A stretch of DNA of 64,000 bases from Nakamurella deserti (GCF_003260015.1 NZ_QCXS01000002.1:682001-746000); one strand, 5' to 3'; numbered from the stretch's first letter, positions 10,813 to 24,532 are shown. Notes: generated by a model from the sequence alone, not told the origin. Made by a program: numbers and translations.

Positions 10813-11373
10813 TCAGGACGCCGCGGCGGCGTGACTGACCAGCGCCTTGCTGAACGCGGGCAGGTCGTCGGGGTTGCGCGAGGTGATGAGGACCCAGCCG
10901 TCGGTGTCGTCCACGTGCACCTCCTCGTCGACCCAGGTGCCACCGGCGTTGCGGACGTCGGTCTGCAACGACGGGTAGCTGGTCAACGTCCGGCCCCGCA
11001 CCGCGCCGGCCTCGACCAGCGCCCACGGGCCGTGGCAGATGGCCGCGACGACCGTCCGGCTGGACACCGCGGCGGACACGAAGGCGACCGCTTCCCCGAC
11101 CGTGCGCAGGGTGTCGGCGTTCACGGTGCCGCCGGGGATGACGACCGCGTCGTAGTCGGCGATGTCGGCGTCGGCGATGACCCGGTCCACCGGGTAGGCC
11201 TCCGACGGCTCGAGATCGTTGTTCACGGTGGACACCTCGCCCGCTTCGGGGGCGATCAGCACCGGTGTGCCCCCGGCGTCGATCACGGCCTGCCACGGCG
11301 TGGTCAGCTCCGGCTCCTCGATGCCGTGCTGGGAGGTCAGGAACGCGATGGTCTTGCCGGTGAGTTCGGCCAT
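10813..11373 (-). CDS. DJ-1/PfpI family protein, class I glutamine-amidotransferase-like
   Basis: 186 residues of the PfpI/YhbO subfamily, associated with stress protection and reported protease or deglycase activity. The nucleophile elbow AAICHGP carries Cys113-His114, and the N-terminal acidic partner lies in HGIEEPEL (Glu19/Glu20). ATG 11373 follows AAGGAG. It appears to be a single gene. Confidence 0.9.
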   Translation of the reverse strand: MAELTGKTIAFLTSQHGIEEPELTTPWQAVIDAGGTPVLIAPEAGEVSTVNNDLEPSEAYPVDRVIADADIADYDAVVIPGGTVNADTLRTVGEAVAFVSAAVSSRTVVAAICHGPWALVEAGAVRGRTLTSYPSLQTDVRNAGGTWVDEEVHVDDTDGWVLITSRNPDDLPAFSKALVSHAAAAS

Positions 11374-11682
11374 GAGGACTCCTTCGGATCAGGGGACCCC
11401 GGCATCCTTCGTCCGGGGCACTGCTGTGGTGCCCGATGGGGGGCCGGGCCGAAACCCGCCGGCGTGTCCCACGGCCGGGCGTGCGTCGTGGACCGTTGCG
11501 GCGCCCAGGGTCCCGATCGTCGTCGCTTCCGCGGCGACGACGGGTGGGTGCCCGAGGGCGCTCGCGCACACCCGCCGGCACCGCTCGCGCCGCGGTGGCC
11601 GTGGACCGCGCCGTGACCGGGCTCCACCGGAAACGCCGGGTGTGCGGGCGCACCGGGCGTTCCGGGGTGACGGACGGCGCGA
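11374..11682. other. Intergenic region with one hairpin
   Basis: 309 bp between two minus-strand genes. A perfect 9-bp hairpin (CGTCGTCGC at 11518-11526, GCGACGACG at 11534-11542) is present without a T tract. Otherwise I see nothing beyond the presumed promoter of the PfpI gene. Confidence 0.4.
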
Positions 11683-12495
11683 TCAGCCGGTCGTGGGCGT
11701 CGCCGTGGCGTCGCCGGGTTCCGGCGCACCCGGTCCACCGGAACCGGTCGTGGGCGCCGGGGGCGCATAGTCCAGCGGGATGCCGTCGGCTCCGGGTGGG
11801 CCGCTGACGAACGGCGGCGGATCGTCCACGTCGATGGACGGGTTGGCGCAGGTCGCGTTGAGCTCCGGCGTCGAGTACGGGTTGCGCAGCATCGCCAGCA
11901 GGAACTGTTCGAAGCGGGGATCGGCGCTGGAGTCCAGCGGCAGCTGATGTCCCCAGGCCTGCAGGGACAGCGGGGTGGCGAGTCCGGGGTAGGGCGTCAT
12001 CACCAGGTAGGACACCTGCGGCACCAGCGCCTCGAGGTTCGCCCGCTCGTCGGCGGGGAGGCCGTCGGGGTCGTAGGCGATCCAGACCGCGCCGTGTTCG
12101 AGGGCGTGCACCATCATCTCGTCGCGGACCGGCGCGGAGTAGACGACGCCGTCGCAGGCCGCCCAGGCAGGGTCGTGCGGCCCGCCGACCGGGGGGTACC
12201 GGTCGTAGGCGACGCGGTCCGGGGCCGCGAAGTGGTAGCGCTGCGCGTAGAGCGAGGGCGCTCCGACGTAGACACCGTCGATGTCCACGGTGGGGTCCGG
12301 ATTGGTCTCCGAGGGCAGCCAGCGGTCGTGCGAGTCGGGGTTCGTCGCGTCCGGGGAGGCGGCCGTCGACCCGTCGACCCCGCCGGCGGCGGTGGGTCGT
12401 CCGTCGACCGTCGGCGAACACGCCACCGTCAGGGCGACCGTCGTCAGGGCGACGGCGAGGCGCCGGGCGTGGGCACGGCGGTACGTCCGGGTCAC
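11683..12495 (-). CDS. DUF3105 lipoprotein-like protein, copy 1
   Basis: 270 residues. A basic N-terminus plus hydrophobic stretch ends in TVACSP, a probable though imperfect lipobox (Cys26), so the protein is likely extracytoplasmic and membrane-anchored. The DUF3105 core contains YDRYPPVGGPHDPAW, VHALEHGAVWIAYDP and LVMTPYPGL. The conserved GGPH, EHG and a Cys pair (WAACDG, ATCANP) suggest a metal- or redox-active site, but the function is unknown. GTG 12495 has GGAGGAG upstream. A paralogue lies at 25601-26557. Confidence 0.85.
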   Translation of the reverse strand: MTRTYRRAHARRLAVALTTVALTVACSPTVDGRPTAAGGVDGSTAASPDATNPDSHDRWLPSETNPDPTVDIDGVYVGAPSLYAQRYHFAAPDRVAYDRYPPVGGPHDPAWAACDGVVYSAPVRDEMMVHALEHGAVWIAYDPDGLPADERANLEALVPQVSYLVMTPYPGLATPLSLQAWGHQLPLDSSADPRFEQFLLAMLRNPYSTPELNATCANPSIDVDDPPPFVSGPPGADGIPLDYAPPAPTTGSGGPGAPEPGDATATPTTG

Positions 12496-12867
12496 AGCTA
12501 CTCCTCCGTCGGGCCGTTCCCAGTGTGCCAGGCGCCCCGGACGTGACTGTGCGTCACCGGAACGGTGGCTCCCGCCGCGTCCGGCTCCACCCGTGCGGCC
12601 GGCGGAGGGCACCGCATCCGCGGACAGTGACCGGATCTGCGGGCGAGATTCACTCATCGTCACGTTGTCTTACTGTCCGTTACTCGGTTCAATGGGGTGG
12701 TGGTCACGTGCGGTGACCACCGGCCGTCCGTCGGCCCCGGACCAGGAGATTCCCGTGCTCAGATCCACTCCGACACCGGGCGCCGTCGTCCGCCGTCGCG
12801 GCACCCGCCGTGTCGTGACCCTCGTGGCCTCGTCGCGAGTGGTGGTCGCATCGTGAGTGGTGGTCGC
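12496..12867. other. Divergent intergenic region DUF3105 / glycosyltransferase operon
   Basis: 372 bp between divergent genes. It is relatively AT-richer around 12650-12690, where promoters are likely, and contains the palindrome at 12699-12721. The start of the downstream gene is uncertain and could lie up to ~170 bp upstream in this region. Confidence 0.4.
12699..12721. promoter_or_regulatory. 9-bp perfect inverted repeat, candidate operator
   Basis: GGTGGTCAC (12699-12707) and GTGACCACC (12713-12721) flank a 5-nt spacer: a 23-bp symmetrical site between the divergent DUF3105 and glycosyltransferase genes. The size suits a dimeric regulator. The regulator is unknown. Confidence 0.45.
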
Positions 12868-14274
12868 ATGGTGAGTGACGGAGCGGCCGCGGCGCCGGGA
12901 GCCACCGTCGCCCGCCGCCGACCCGCCGTCTGGGCGGCCCTGGACAGTGCGCCCGGCTACCGCCGGGTGGCCGGTACGGGGGTGTCGTCGCTGCTGGCGC
13001 TGGCCGCCGGTGCCGCCGTCGGGGTCGTGGCCCTGACCACCGACTCGACCCCGACGGTGGACCCTGCCGTGCTCGACATCGGCGCCTCGACGCCCACGGT
13101 CCCCGGCGGGGTCCCCGCCGACGGCTGGCTGCCGGTCCCACGGCTGCTGCTGATGCCGTTCACCGCCCTCGTCGGCACGCGGCTCGCGGTGACCCTGCTC
13201 GGCGTGGCCTGTCTCGTGGTGGCCGCGGCGGCGCTGTACCGCCTCACGGTGCGGATCTCGCTGGGTCGTGGCGGCCGGATCGCCGCGCTGCTCGTGCTCG
13301 TGGCCGCGCCGACCACGCTGTACCAGGAGACGACCACCACGACCGGCCCGGTGCTGATCGCCGCGCTGCTGGCCACCGTGGCCGGCCTGGCGCGTTGGGC
13401 ACGGGTCAAGCGGACCCCGTCCGGCGGTGAACTGGCCATCTTCGCCGGCATCCCCTGCGCGATCGCCGTGCTCACCCGGTACGAGGGCTGGCTGCTGCTC
13501 GTCGGCGGCGTGGTGTTCATCGCGCTGGCCGCGCACCAGAAGGGTCGCGGGCCGCGGTTCGCGTTGCGCATGATCGCCTCGTTCGCAGCGGTACCGGCCG
13601 TCGGTGTGGCGTGGTGGCTGGCGTACAACTTCTCCACCCGCGGCACGGCCTTCGCCGGCGCCCCCGACGCGGCGGCCGCCCTCGGCCTGCCGTCGACGAC
13701 CACCGCCGAGGTGCCGCCGCAGGGTCTGCTGCGCAGCATGACCGAGGCACTGCCCGCCGACGTCACCGGTGCGGTCGCCGTGGTCGTCGTGCTCATCGGT
13801 GTCGCCGCCGCGGTGCTGCGGTACCGATGGTCGGACCGGCTGTGGGTGGTCGGCCTCCTCGGCGCGGTGGCCGCCGCGGACGTCGTCGTCCTCAGCGGTG
13901 CGCTGGCGGCCGGTGGCCCGGGCTGGGTGGGTCGTACCGCACTGCCGGTCATCCCGGCGCTGGCCCTGACGACGGGTCTCGCGGTGGACTTCGCCCGCCG
14001 GGCCGTCCGTGCCCGCAGCGCTGTCACCGCGGTGCTGCCCGCGGCGCTGGCCGTCGCGTTGGTCGGCACGGCCGTCGGCGTGCGGCCCGGCGCCGACGAC
14101 CACGCGGCCGCCGGGCCCGTCGCCGCACCGTCGGTCACCGGACCGTCCACCGCCGGATCGTCCGCTGCCGCGCCCGCACCGTCCACCGCCGCTCCAGCAC
14201 CGCTGACCGCGGTACCAGCACCGCTCACCGCTCCGCCAGCGCCGGCCGGCCCCGACCGAACGGACCTCCCGTGA
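12868..14274 (+). CDS. Polytopic membrane protein, probable GT-C-type glycosyltransferase
   Basis: 468 residues with about nine to ten hydrophobic segments, then a Pro/Ala/Ser-rich C-terminal tail (from about residue 410). The phrase LTRYEGWLLL and the layout of an extracytoplasmic first loop followed by many helices resemble polyprenyl-phosphate-dependent GT-C transferases, but no catalytic motif is proven. ATG 12868 is tentative; GTG 12853 and 12871 also fit, and none has a strong ribosome site. The stop overlaps the next gene as GTGA, so the two act as a unit, probably in surface polysaccharide synthesis. Confidence 0.7.
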   Translation: MVSDGAAAAPGATVARRRPAVWAALDSAPGYRRVAGTGVSSLLALAAGAAVGVVALTTDSTPTVDPAVLDIGASTPTVPGGVPADGWLPVPRLLLMPFTALVGTRLAVTLLGVACLVVAAAALYRLTVRISLGRGGRIAALLVLVAAPTTLYQETTTTTGPVLIAALLATVAGLARWARVKRTPSGGELAIFAGIPCAIAVLTRYEGWLLLVGGVVFIALAAHQKGRGPRFALRMIASFAAVPAVGVAWWLAYNFSTRGTAFAGAPDAAAALGLPSTTTAEVPPQGLLRSMTEALPADVTGAVAVVVVLIGVAAAVLRYRWSDRLWVVGLLGAVAAADVVVLSGALAAGGPGWVGRTALPVIPALALTTGLAVDFARRAVRARSAVTAVLPAALAVALVGTAVGVRPGADDHAAAGPVAAPSVTGPSTAGSSAAAPAPSTAAPAPLTAVPAPLTAPPAPAGPDRTDLP

Positions 14275-16373
14275 CCGACACCGCCGTACCGGACCTCGCC
14301 GCGACGCCCGTCGCGGCACCGGCCGCCGACGTCGGGCCCGACCCGGTGTCGGACGGCTACCGCGAATACGCCCCGCTGCTCACGGCCAGCCCCACCGGAG
14401 CCGCCGGAGAGGCCAACTTCGCCGCCTGGGTGCCGCGTACCCCGCTGCCGCCCGTGCTGCCCCGCGAGACCGGGGGCCTGCTGGTCGCCGGCGGTCACAT
14501 CACGCAGGAGCAGCTCGACCGGGCGCTCGAGGCGTCGCGCACCCAGGGCGGGTACGTCGGCGAGCACCTCGTCGCCCGCGGCGACATCCACGCGCTCACG
14601 CTGTACCGCGTCCTCGCCACGCTCTGGCAGGCACCCCTGGTCGACCTCGCCCACGAACGTGTGGACGAGGAGATGTTGCGCGGCATCGGGTCCCGGCAGA
14701 TCCTCGCCCAGGGCTGGATCCCGGTCCGCCGTGAGGGTGACACGCTGGTCGTGGCCACCACCGTCGAGCCGACCGCGGCGCTGCTGGACCAGGTGCGGGC
14801 CGCGATGGGCGTGGACCGCCTCGACGTCCGCACCATCACCCCTCGCGACTACGCCCTCGCCGTCGGATCGGTGTTCCGCAACGCCCTGCTGCACGACGTC
14901 ACCGACGGGTTGGCCGACGCGCAGCCCGAGCGATCGGCGCGGGTGAGCCTGTACCGCTGGCAACAGGTGGCCCCGGTCGCGCTCATCGTGCTGTGCGTCG
15001 TCGGGTTGGTGCTCGCGCCGAGCCCGACCGTGGTGGCGCTGCTCGTCGTGGCCAACCTCGCGCTGGGCGCCAGCGTCAGCTTCAAGCTCTTCGCGTCGCT
15101 GCGCTACCCGTGGGTGGTCGTCCGCGAGCGGTGGCGCGACCGCCGGCGGCGCCGTCTCGTCGCCCTCGACGCCGGCCCCGGCGATCCGCCCACGGCGCCG
15201 CCGGTGATCGCCGACCGTGACCTGCCCGTGTACACGATCCTGGTCCCGGCGTTCCACGAGGCCAACGTCATCGGCAAGGTGATCGACAACCTCGACCAGC
15301 TCGACTACCCGAAGTCCAAGCTCGACGTGCTGGTGCTGCTCGAGGAGGACGACACGGACACCATCGCGGCGGCCCGGGCGGCCCGCCCGCCGTCGTACGT
15401 GCGCATCGTCATCGTCCCGCGTGGGGTGCCGCAGACGAAGCCGCGGGCCTGCAACTACGGGCTCAGCTTCGCCCGCGGCAGCCTGGTGGTGATCTTCGAC
15501 GCCGAGGACCGGCCCGAGCCCGACCAGCTGCGCCGGGTGGTGGCCGACTTCGCCCGCGACCGCGCCGACCGCGCCGCCGGCGGCACCGGCGCGCCGCTGG
15601 TGTGCGTGCAGTGCGCGCTCAACTACTCCAACGCCGGCTACAACGTCCTGACCCGGATGTTCGCCATCGAGTACACGCAGTGGTTCGACATGATGCTGCC
15701 CGGGCTGGACGGCACCGGCATCCCGATCCCGCTGGGCGGCACGTCCAACCACTTCGACACCGAGATGCTGCGGTTGCTCGGCGGCTGGGACCCCTACAAC
15801 GTGACCGAGGATGCCGACCTCGGGATGCGCGCGTCGGCGCTGGGCTTCCGGGTGGGGGTCAACAGCTCCACCACGTGGGAGGAGGCGTGCTCGCAGACCG
15901 GCGCCTGGATCAAACAGCGCACCCGGTGGATCAAGGGCTACATGATCACCGCGGCGGTCAACTTCCGGCACCCGGTGAAGTTCTACCGCGCCACCGGGCC
16001 GCTGGGCCTCGTCGGGCTCACCGGGCTGATCCTCGGCACGCCCGCGGCTTTCGTGCTCTACCCGCTGCTGCTCGCACTGACCCTGGTGACGTTCGTCTTC
16101 GGCCGGTCCGTCGACCTCGACATCCCGCCGTGGCTGGTCGATCTGGGCATCGCCAACTTCGTCATCGGCAACGGGGCGACGATCATCGTGTCGGCGCTCA
16201 TCGCCACCCGCCGGCACGGCTGGCGGATCGGCGTCTACGCCGTGCTGAACCCGCTGTACTGGGTGCTGCACTCGGTCGCCGCCTGGCGGGCGGCCTGGCA
16301 GACCCTGTTCACCCCGCACCACTGGGAGAAGACGCCGCATGGCCTCAGCGAGGACGGCGACGACGACGAGTGA
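14271..16373 (+). CDS. GT2 membrane glycosyltransferase with N-terminal MshEN-like domain
   Basis: 700 residues. Residues ~68-190 form a MshEN/T2SSE-N-like domain with two tandem motifs (GGLLVAGGHITQEQLDRAL and YVGEHLVARGDIHALTLYR), the type that binds cyclic di-GMP in MshE and XagB-like proteins. Two TM helices follow (~225-265), then a GT2 catalytic domain with FDAEDRPEPD (~409) and QRTRW (~548), and several C-terminal TM helices. It is probably a processive exopolysaccharide synthase of the XagB/NfrB type. GTG 14271 overlaps the upstream stop. Confidence 0.86.
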   Translation: MTDTAVPDLAATPVAAPAADVGPDPVSDGYREYAPLLTASPTGAAGEANFAAWVPRTPLPPVLPRETGGLLVAGGHITQEQLDRALEASRTQGGYVGEHLVARGDIHALTLYRVLATLWQAPLVDLAHERVDEEMLRGIGSRQILAQGWIPVRREGDTLVVATTVEPTAALLDQVRAAMGVDRLDVRTITPRDYALAVGSVFRNALLHDVTDGLADAQPERSARVSLYRWQQVAPVALIVLCVVGLVLAPSPTVVALLVVANLALGASVSFKLFASLRYPWVVVRERWRDRRRRRLVALDAGPGDPPTAPPVIADRDLPVYTILVPAFHEANVIGKVIDNLDQLDYPKSKLDVLVLLEEDDTDTIAAARAARPPSYVRIVIVPRGVPQTKPRACNYGLSFARGSLVVIFDAEDRPEPDQLRRVVADFARDRADRAAGGTGAPLVCVQCALNYSNAGYNVLTRMFAIEYTQWFDMMLPGLDGTGIPIPLGGTSNHFDTEMLRLLGGWDPYNVTEDADLGMRASALGFRVGVNSSTTWEEACSQTGAWIKQRTRWIKGYMITAAVNFRHPVKFYRATGPLGLVGLTGLILGTPAAFVLYPLLLALTLVTFVFGRSVDLDIPPWLVDLGIANFVIGNGATIIVSALIATRRHGWRIGVYAVLNPLYWVLHSVAAWRAAWQTLFTPHHWEKTPHGLSEDGDDDE

Positions 16374-16389
16374 CCCGGCGCCGTCGGCC

Positions 16390-16510
16390 GACGGTGGCCG
16401 GGTCGTCGCCGGCGGGAGCCGGGCTCAGGCGGCGACGGAAGCGGCCGGGTGCCGGCCGGGTCGGCGCCGCCTGCCGACGGCGGCCGGGTCGTCACCGGCG
16501 GGAGCCCGGC

Positions 16511-16523
<13 letters not shown>
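16390..16523. repeat. 48-bp direct repeat that duplicates the 3' end of the UvrA-like gene
   Basis: Copies at 16390-16437 and 16476-16523 differ at only a few positions. The second copy contains the stop codon and last codons of the UvrA-like gene; the first carries an equivalent stop in the intergenic region, 86 bp away. This looks like a local duplication of the gene's end. Confidence 0.8.
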
Positions 16524-18901
<2,378 letters not shown>

Positions 18902-19063
18902 CGGATCTCCCTGCGGGGGGCGGGACCGCGGCCGTCGGACCGGGACGCGCGGTGGCTCGAACTGCTGGTGGAGGTCACCTTAGATCCGCCCCGGTCCGGT
19001 CGGCTTCTCGATTCCGGACCGGTCGGCGACACCCCGGCGCCGTGACGCCGGTGGGCTCCCCGG

Positions 19064-20506
19064 TCACCCCGCGTCCCGGCGGGTCCGGTTGGTGATGCCC
19101 ACGGCCGCGAGCAACCCGGACGTGATGAGCAGGCCGGCGGTCCACGCGACGAGGCGGTGGAAGCCGTCGAGGTCCAGCACGCCGCCGGCGATCACTCCGG
19201 CGAAGGCGATGGCCACCAGGCCGGCCACCCGGGAGACGGCGTTGTTCACCGCGGAGCCGATCCCGGCGTGCCGCTCGGCGATGCCGCCCAGGATGGCCGA
19301 GGTCAACGGGGCGACGGTGACGGCCAGTCCGACACCGAACACCACGATCCCCGGCATCAGCTGGGTCCACAGCTGCAACGGCACCTCGGCGCCGAGCATC
19401 AGCAGGTAGCCCACGCCGGCGATCACCGGTCCGGCCGCCATGAACAGCCGCGGCCCGAGACGCCCGGCGAGACCGCCGAAGACCGACGACAGCAGCAGCA
19501 TCATCACCGTCACCGGCATCAGCACCACCCCGGCCGCGGTGGCGGTGAACCCGGCGACCTGCTGCAGGAAGAGCGTGACGGCGAACGAGCCGAGCGACAG
19601 CGCCCCGTAGATGCCCACGGTGGCGAGGTTGCCGACCCAGAAGTTGCGCACCCCGAACAGCTCCAGTGGCAGCATGGGGTGCCGGCTGCGCCGTTCGACC
19701 AGCAGGAACGCGGCGAAACAGGCCGATCCCAGGACCAGCGGCAGGTAGACGACCGGCGAGTGCCAGCCGAACCGCCCCTGCTCGATCAGCGCGAAGACGG
19801 GACCGGCCAGCCCCGTGGCACCGAGCGCGGCGCCGAGGTAGTCCACCGGGACGCGGTGCGCGGGCGGTACGTGGGGATCGGCGCGGTTCAACCGCGCGAG
19901 CATGACCACGGTGACGGCGATGGGCAGCACGTTGATGCCGAACACCCAGCGCCAGGAGACCGCGTCGACGAACACCCCACCGAGCAGCGGCCCCACGATC
20001 GCGGCGACCCCCGACCACGCCGTCCAGCGCCCGATCGCCCGGCTCTGCGCCGGTCCGCTGAGGGCGGCGATGACCATGGCCAGGCTGGACGGCACCAGCA
20101 GGGCGCCCGCCGCGCCCTGCAGTCCCCGCGCCACGACCAGGAACAGTCCGCCCGGCGCGACGGCGCAGAGCACCGACGTCACCCCGAAACCGAGCAGGCC
20201 GATCCGCAGGATGCGGACCCGGCCGAACTGGTCGGACAGTGATCCGGCCAGCAGGATCAGCGATCCCAGGGTGATCAGGTAGGCGTCGAGGACCCACTGC
20301 TGGATGGTCAGCCCGCCACCCAGGTCGCCGACGATGGCGGGCAACGCCACGTTCACCACGGTGCCGTCGAGGAAGGCCACGAAGCTGGCCAGGATCGCCA
20401 CCACCAGGACCTGCCGCTGCAGCGGGGTCATCGGGGCGGTGCCCGGGGCGGGGGGAGCTGGGGGCTCGACCGGCCGGGTCACCGGCGGCCTACCGTCGTC
20501 GGGCAT
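19064..20506 (-). CDS. MFS multidrug exporter, EmrB/QacA (DHA2) type
   Basis: 480 residues from ATG 20506; GTG 20482 or ATG 20431 are equally possible because none has a clear ribosome site. About 14 TM helices. FLDGTVVNVALPAI in TM1 and GSLSDQFGRVRIL (motif A) are typical of DHA2 drug:proton antiporters, with RGLQGAAGALLVPSSLAM in TM4. If ATG 20506 is used, its codon overlaps the ATG of the divergent winged-helix gene. The substrate is unknown. Confidence 0.88.
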   Translation of the reverse strand: MPDDGRPPVTRPVEPPAPPAPGTAPMTPLQRQVLVVAILASFVAFLDGTVVNVALPAIVGDLGGGLTIQQWVLDAYLITLGSLILLAGSLSDQFGRVRILRIGLLGFGVTSVLCAVAPGGLFLVVARGLQGAAGALLVPSSLAMVIAALSGPAQSRAIGRWTAWSGVAAIVGPLLGGVFVDAVSWRWVFGINVLPIAVTVVMLARLNRADPHVPPAHRVPVDYLGAALGATGLAGPVFALIEQGRFGWHSPVVYLPLVLGSACFAAFLLVERRSRHPMLPLELFGVRNFWVGNLATVGIYGALSLGSFAVTLFLQQVAGFTATAAGVVLMPVTVMMLLLSSVFGGLAGRLGPRLFMAAGPVIAGVGYLLMLGAEVPLQLWTQLMPGIVVFGVGLAVTVAPLTSAILGGIAERHAGIGSAVNNAVSRVAGLVAIAFAGVIAGGVLDLDGFHRLVAWTAGLLITSGLLAAVGITNRTRRDAG

Positions 20507-21608
20507 GGAACACGCACCGGCGGACACCGCGGGAACCACCGGGATCGGCCGGCGGCGGTGGCGGTCACAGCTGCTTCCCGACGGCAGCGGACCGGCCGAC
20601 CCCGCCGACGTGGTCCGGTGGCTGGGTGCGGTGCAGGCCCAGGACCACGGTCAGTCGCTGTGGGCGGTGGCCTCCCGGATGCGCGAGCCGTCGACCGCCC
20701 GGGTGGCGGCGGCCGCGACGGACGGCCGGATCCTGCGGACCTGGCCGATGCGCGGCACCCTGCACTGGGTGGCCGCCGAGGACGCGCACTGGATGGTGGC
20801 GCTGTCGGCCGACCGGATGGCCACGACCGCGGCGACCCGCCGACGTCAACTCGGGATCACCGACGACGAGCTGGCCCGGGCCGGTGAGGTGCTGGTGGCC
20901 GCGCTGACCGACGGGGACGTGTGGGACAGGCCGCGGGTGATGGCGCTGTGGACGGACGCGGGGATCCCGGTCGACGGCCAGCGCGGCTACCACCTGCTCT
21001 GGAACCTGGCACTGCAGCGGGTGGTGGCGATCGGTCCGATGGCGGGCCGCCAGCAGACCGTCGTGGACCTGGACAGCCACGTGCCACCGGAACGTCGGGC
21101 GACCCCGGCCGATCCCGGCGCCGAGCTGGCCCGCCGCTACCTGCAGAGCCACGCGCCGTGCACCGACCGCGATTTCGCCTGGTGGTGCGGCAGCACGCTG
21201 ACCGAGGCCCGGCGGCGGCTCACCGCCGCCGGCGCGGTGCCCGACCCGACGGGGGACCGGCTGCTGACCGCGCCGGACGGGTCCGCCGCGGCGGCCGGCG
21301 CGTCCGGGGTCGCCCTGCTGGCCGGCTTCGACGAGTTCCTGCTCGGCTACCAGGACCGTTCCGCCGTGCTGCCCACTGCCTTCGCCGACCGGATCGTTCC
21401 CGGCGCCAACGGCATCTTCGCGCCGTGCGTGGTGGTCGACGGCGTGGTGGCGGGCACCTGGCGGCGGACCCTGACCCGCGGTGGCGTGACGGTCACGGTC
21501 GTCCCGTTCCCCGGTCGCGCACTCGATCCGGACGAACTCACCCGGGCGGCCCGCCGCTACGCCGCCGCGATCGGGGTGTCCGAGGTGGCCGTCGCCGTCG
21601 ACGGATGA
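20505..21608 (+). CDS. Winged-helix DNA-binding domain protein (HTH_42 family)
   Basis: 367 residues of the HTH_42 (DUF1006) family, related to the YcaQ/AlkX DNA glycosylases that unhook interstrand crosslinks. Family hallmarks: VRWLGAVQAQDHGQSLWAV, ILRTWPMRGTLHWVA and a C-terminal LLAGFDEFLLGYQDRS. The catalytic QxQ-like signature of YcaQ appears as QAQ. ATG 20505 shares bases with the ATG of the divergent MFS gene (CATG), so one of the two annotated starts may lie further downstream. Confidence 0.82.
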   Translation: MEHAPADTAGTTGIGRRRWRSQLLPDGSGPADPADVVRWLGAVQAQDHGQSLWAVASRMREPSTARVAAAATDGRILRTWPMRGTLHWVAAEDAHWMVALSADRMATTAATRRRQLGITDDELARAGEVLVAALTDGDVWDRPRVMALWTDAGIPVDGQRGYHLLWNLALQRVVAIGPMAGRQQTVVDLDSHVPPERRATPADPGAELARRYLQSHAPCTDRDFAWWCGSTLTEARRRLTAAGAVPDPTGDRLLTAPDGSAAAAGASGVALLAGFDEFLLGYQDRSAVLPTAFADRIVPGANGIFAPCVVVDGVVAGTWRRTLTRGGVTVTVVPFPGRALDPDELTRAARRYAAAIGVSEVAVAVDG

Positions 21609-21933
21609 CCGGGGACGGACGGGTGCCGCCGGTCGGGTGTCCGGTGGCTGTGGGGCGTCGTCGCGCCGTCCGCGGACCCCGTGGACGGTGGTGATGGTGC
21701 CGTCGATGGCGAGCTCCCTCGTGAGCACCGCCGGCGGGCCCCGGGCGGTACGGCCACGAGCGTAGAGAACCGGTCCGACACTGTGCCGCCGGCGGGGCCC
21801 GCCCCGACCTCCGACGCGACAGGCGCCGCCGACCGGGACCGCGGACGGGGACGGACCGCCCAGGAAACGCAGAACACCCCCGGGCCGGTGGCCCGAGGGT
21901 GTCGCGTGGCGCCGATGAGGGCCGATCTCTCGG
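21609..21933. other. Convergent intergenic region before tRNA-Arg
   Basis: 325 bp between convergent units. It holds the terminator-like hairpin at 21874-21902. I see nothing else that I would call a gene. Confidence 0.5.
21874..21902 (-). terminator. Terminator-like hairpin downstream of tRNA-Arg
   Basis: ACACCC-C-CGGGCC / GGCCCG-A-GGGTGT form a 12-bp stem with one internal mismatch and a 3-nt loop, starting ~31 bp after the tRNA 3' end. In the minus direction it is followed by GTTCTGCGTTTCC, a short T-containing tail. Confidence 0.6.
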
Positions 21934-22005
21934 TGCCCCCGGCAGGATTCGAACCTGCGCACCTGCCTCCGGAGGGCAGTGCTCTATCCCCTGAGCTACG
22001 GGGGC
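21934..22005 (-). tRNA. tRNA-Arg(CCG)
   Basis: Read on the minus strand: acceptor GCCCCCG/CGGGGGC, D-arm GCTC/GAGC, anticodon stem CTGCC/GGCAG with loop CTCCGGA (anticodon CCG), T-arm GCAGG TTCGAAT CCTGC, discriminator A. CCA is not encoded. 72 nt, all stems perfect. Confidence 0.95.
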
Positions 22006-22018
22006 GCGAGAGATGACA

Positions 22019-24207
<2,189 letters not shown>

Positions 24208-24208
<1 letters not shown>

Positions 24209-24486
24209 CAGTGCTGGTGGTCGTGGACGGTCGGGGCGCCCGGCGGGGTGGCCTGCTCGCCGACCTTCTCCCTGGCCTCGGCGACGATGTCGGCGGCGAC
24301 GAGACGGGTGTTCTCGGCGCCGTGCTCGGCGGCTCGGACGGCCCGCAGCCCGGCGGCGGTGACGCCGACGGCGGCCTGGTGGGCGACGCGGCCGAGCCGT
24401 CCGCTACGGGCGGCGTTGACCACGGTGACACCGGCGACGCCGCTGATCACCGCGCCGACGGCCTTGCCGAGTACTGCCTGGATCAT
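24208..24486 (-). CDS. DUF1490 family protein (CtpC partner)
   Basis: 92 residues: a glycine/valine-rich hydrophobic N-terminal segment (VGAVISGVAGVTVV), a helical middle, and a C-terminal HDHQH tail likely to bind metal. DUF1490 proteins (Rv3269, PacL-like) act with the adjacent P-type ATPase as metal-binding or stabilising partners. ATG 24486 has AAGGA upstream. It is the first gene of the operon, translationally coupled to ctpC. Confidence 0.88.
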
Positions 24487-24532
24487 GGGAGTCCTTCCGG
24501 TCTGGCGACACACGCCGCCCCACGATCATTGC

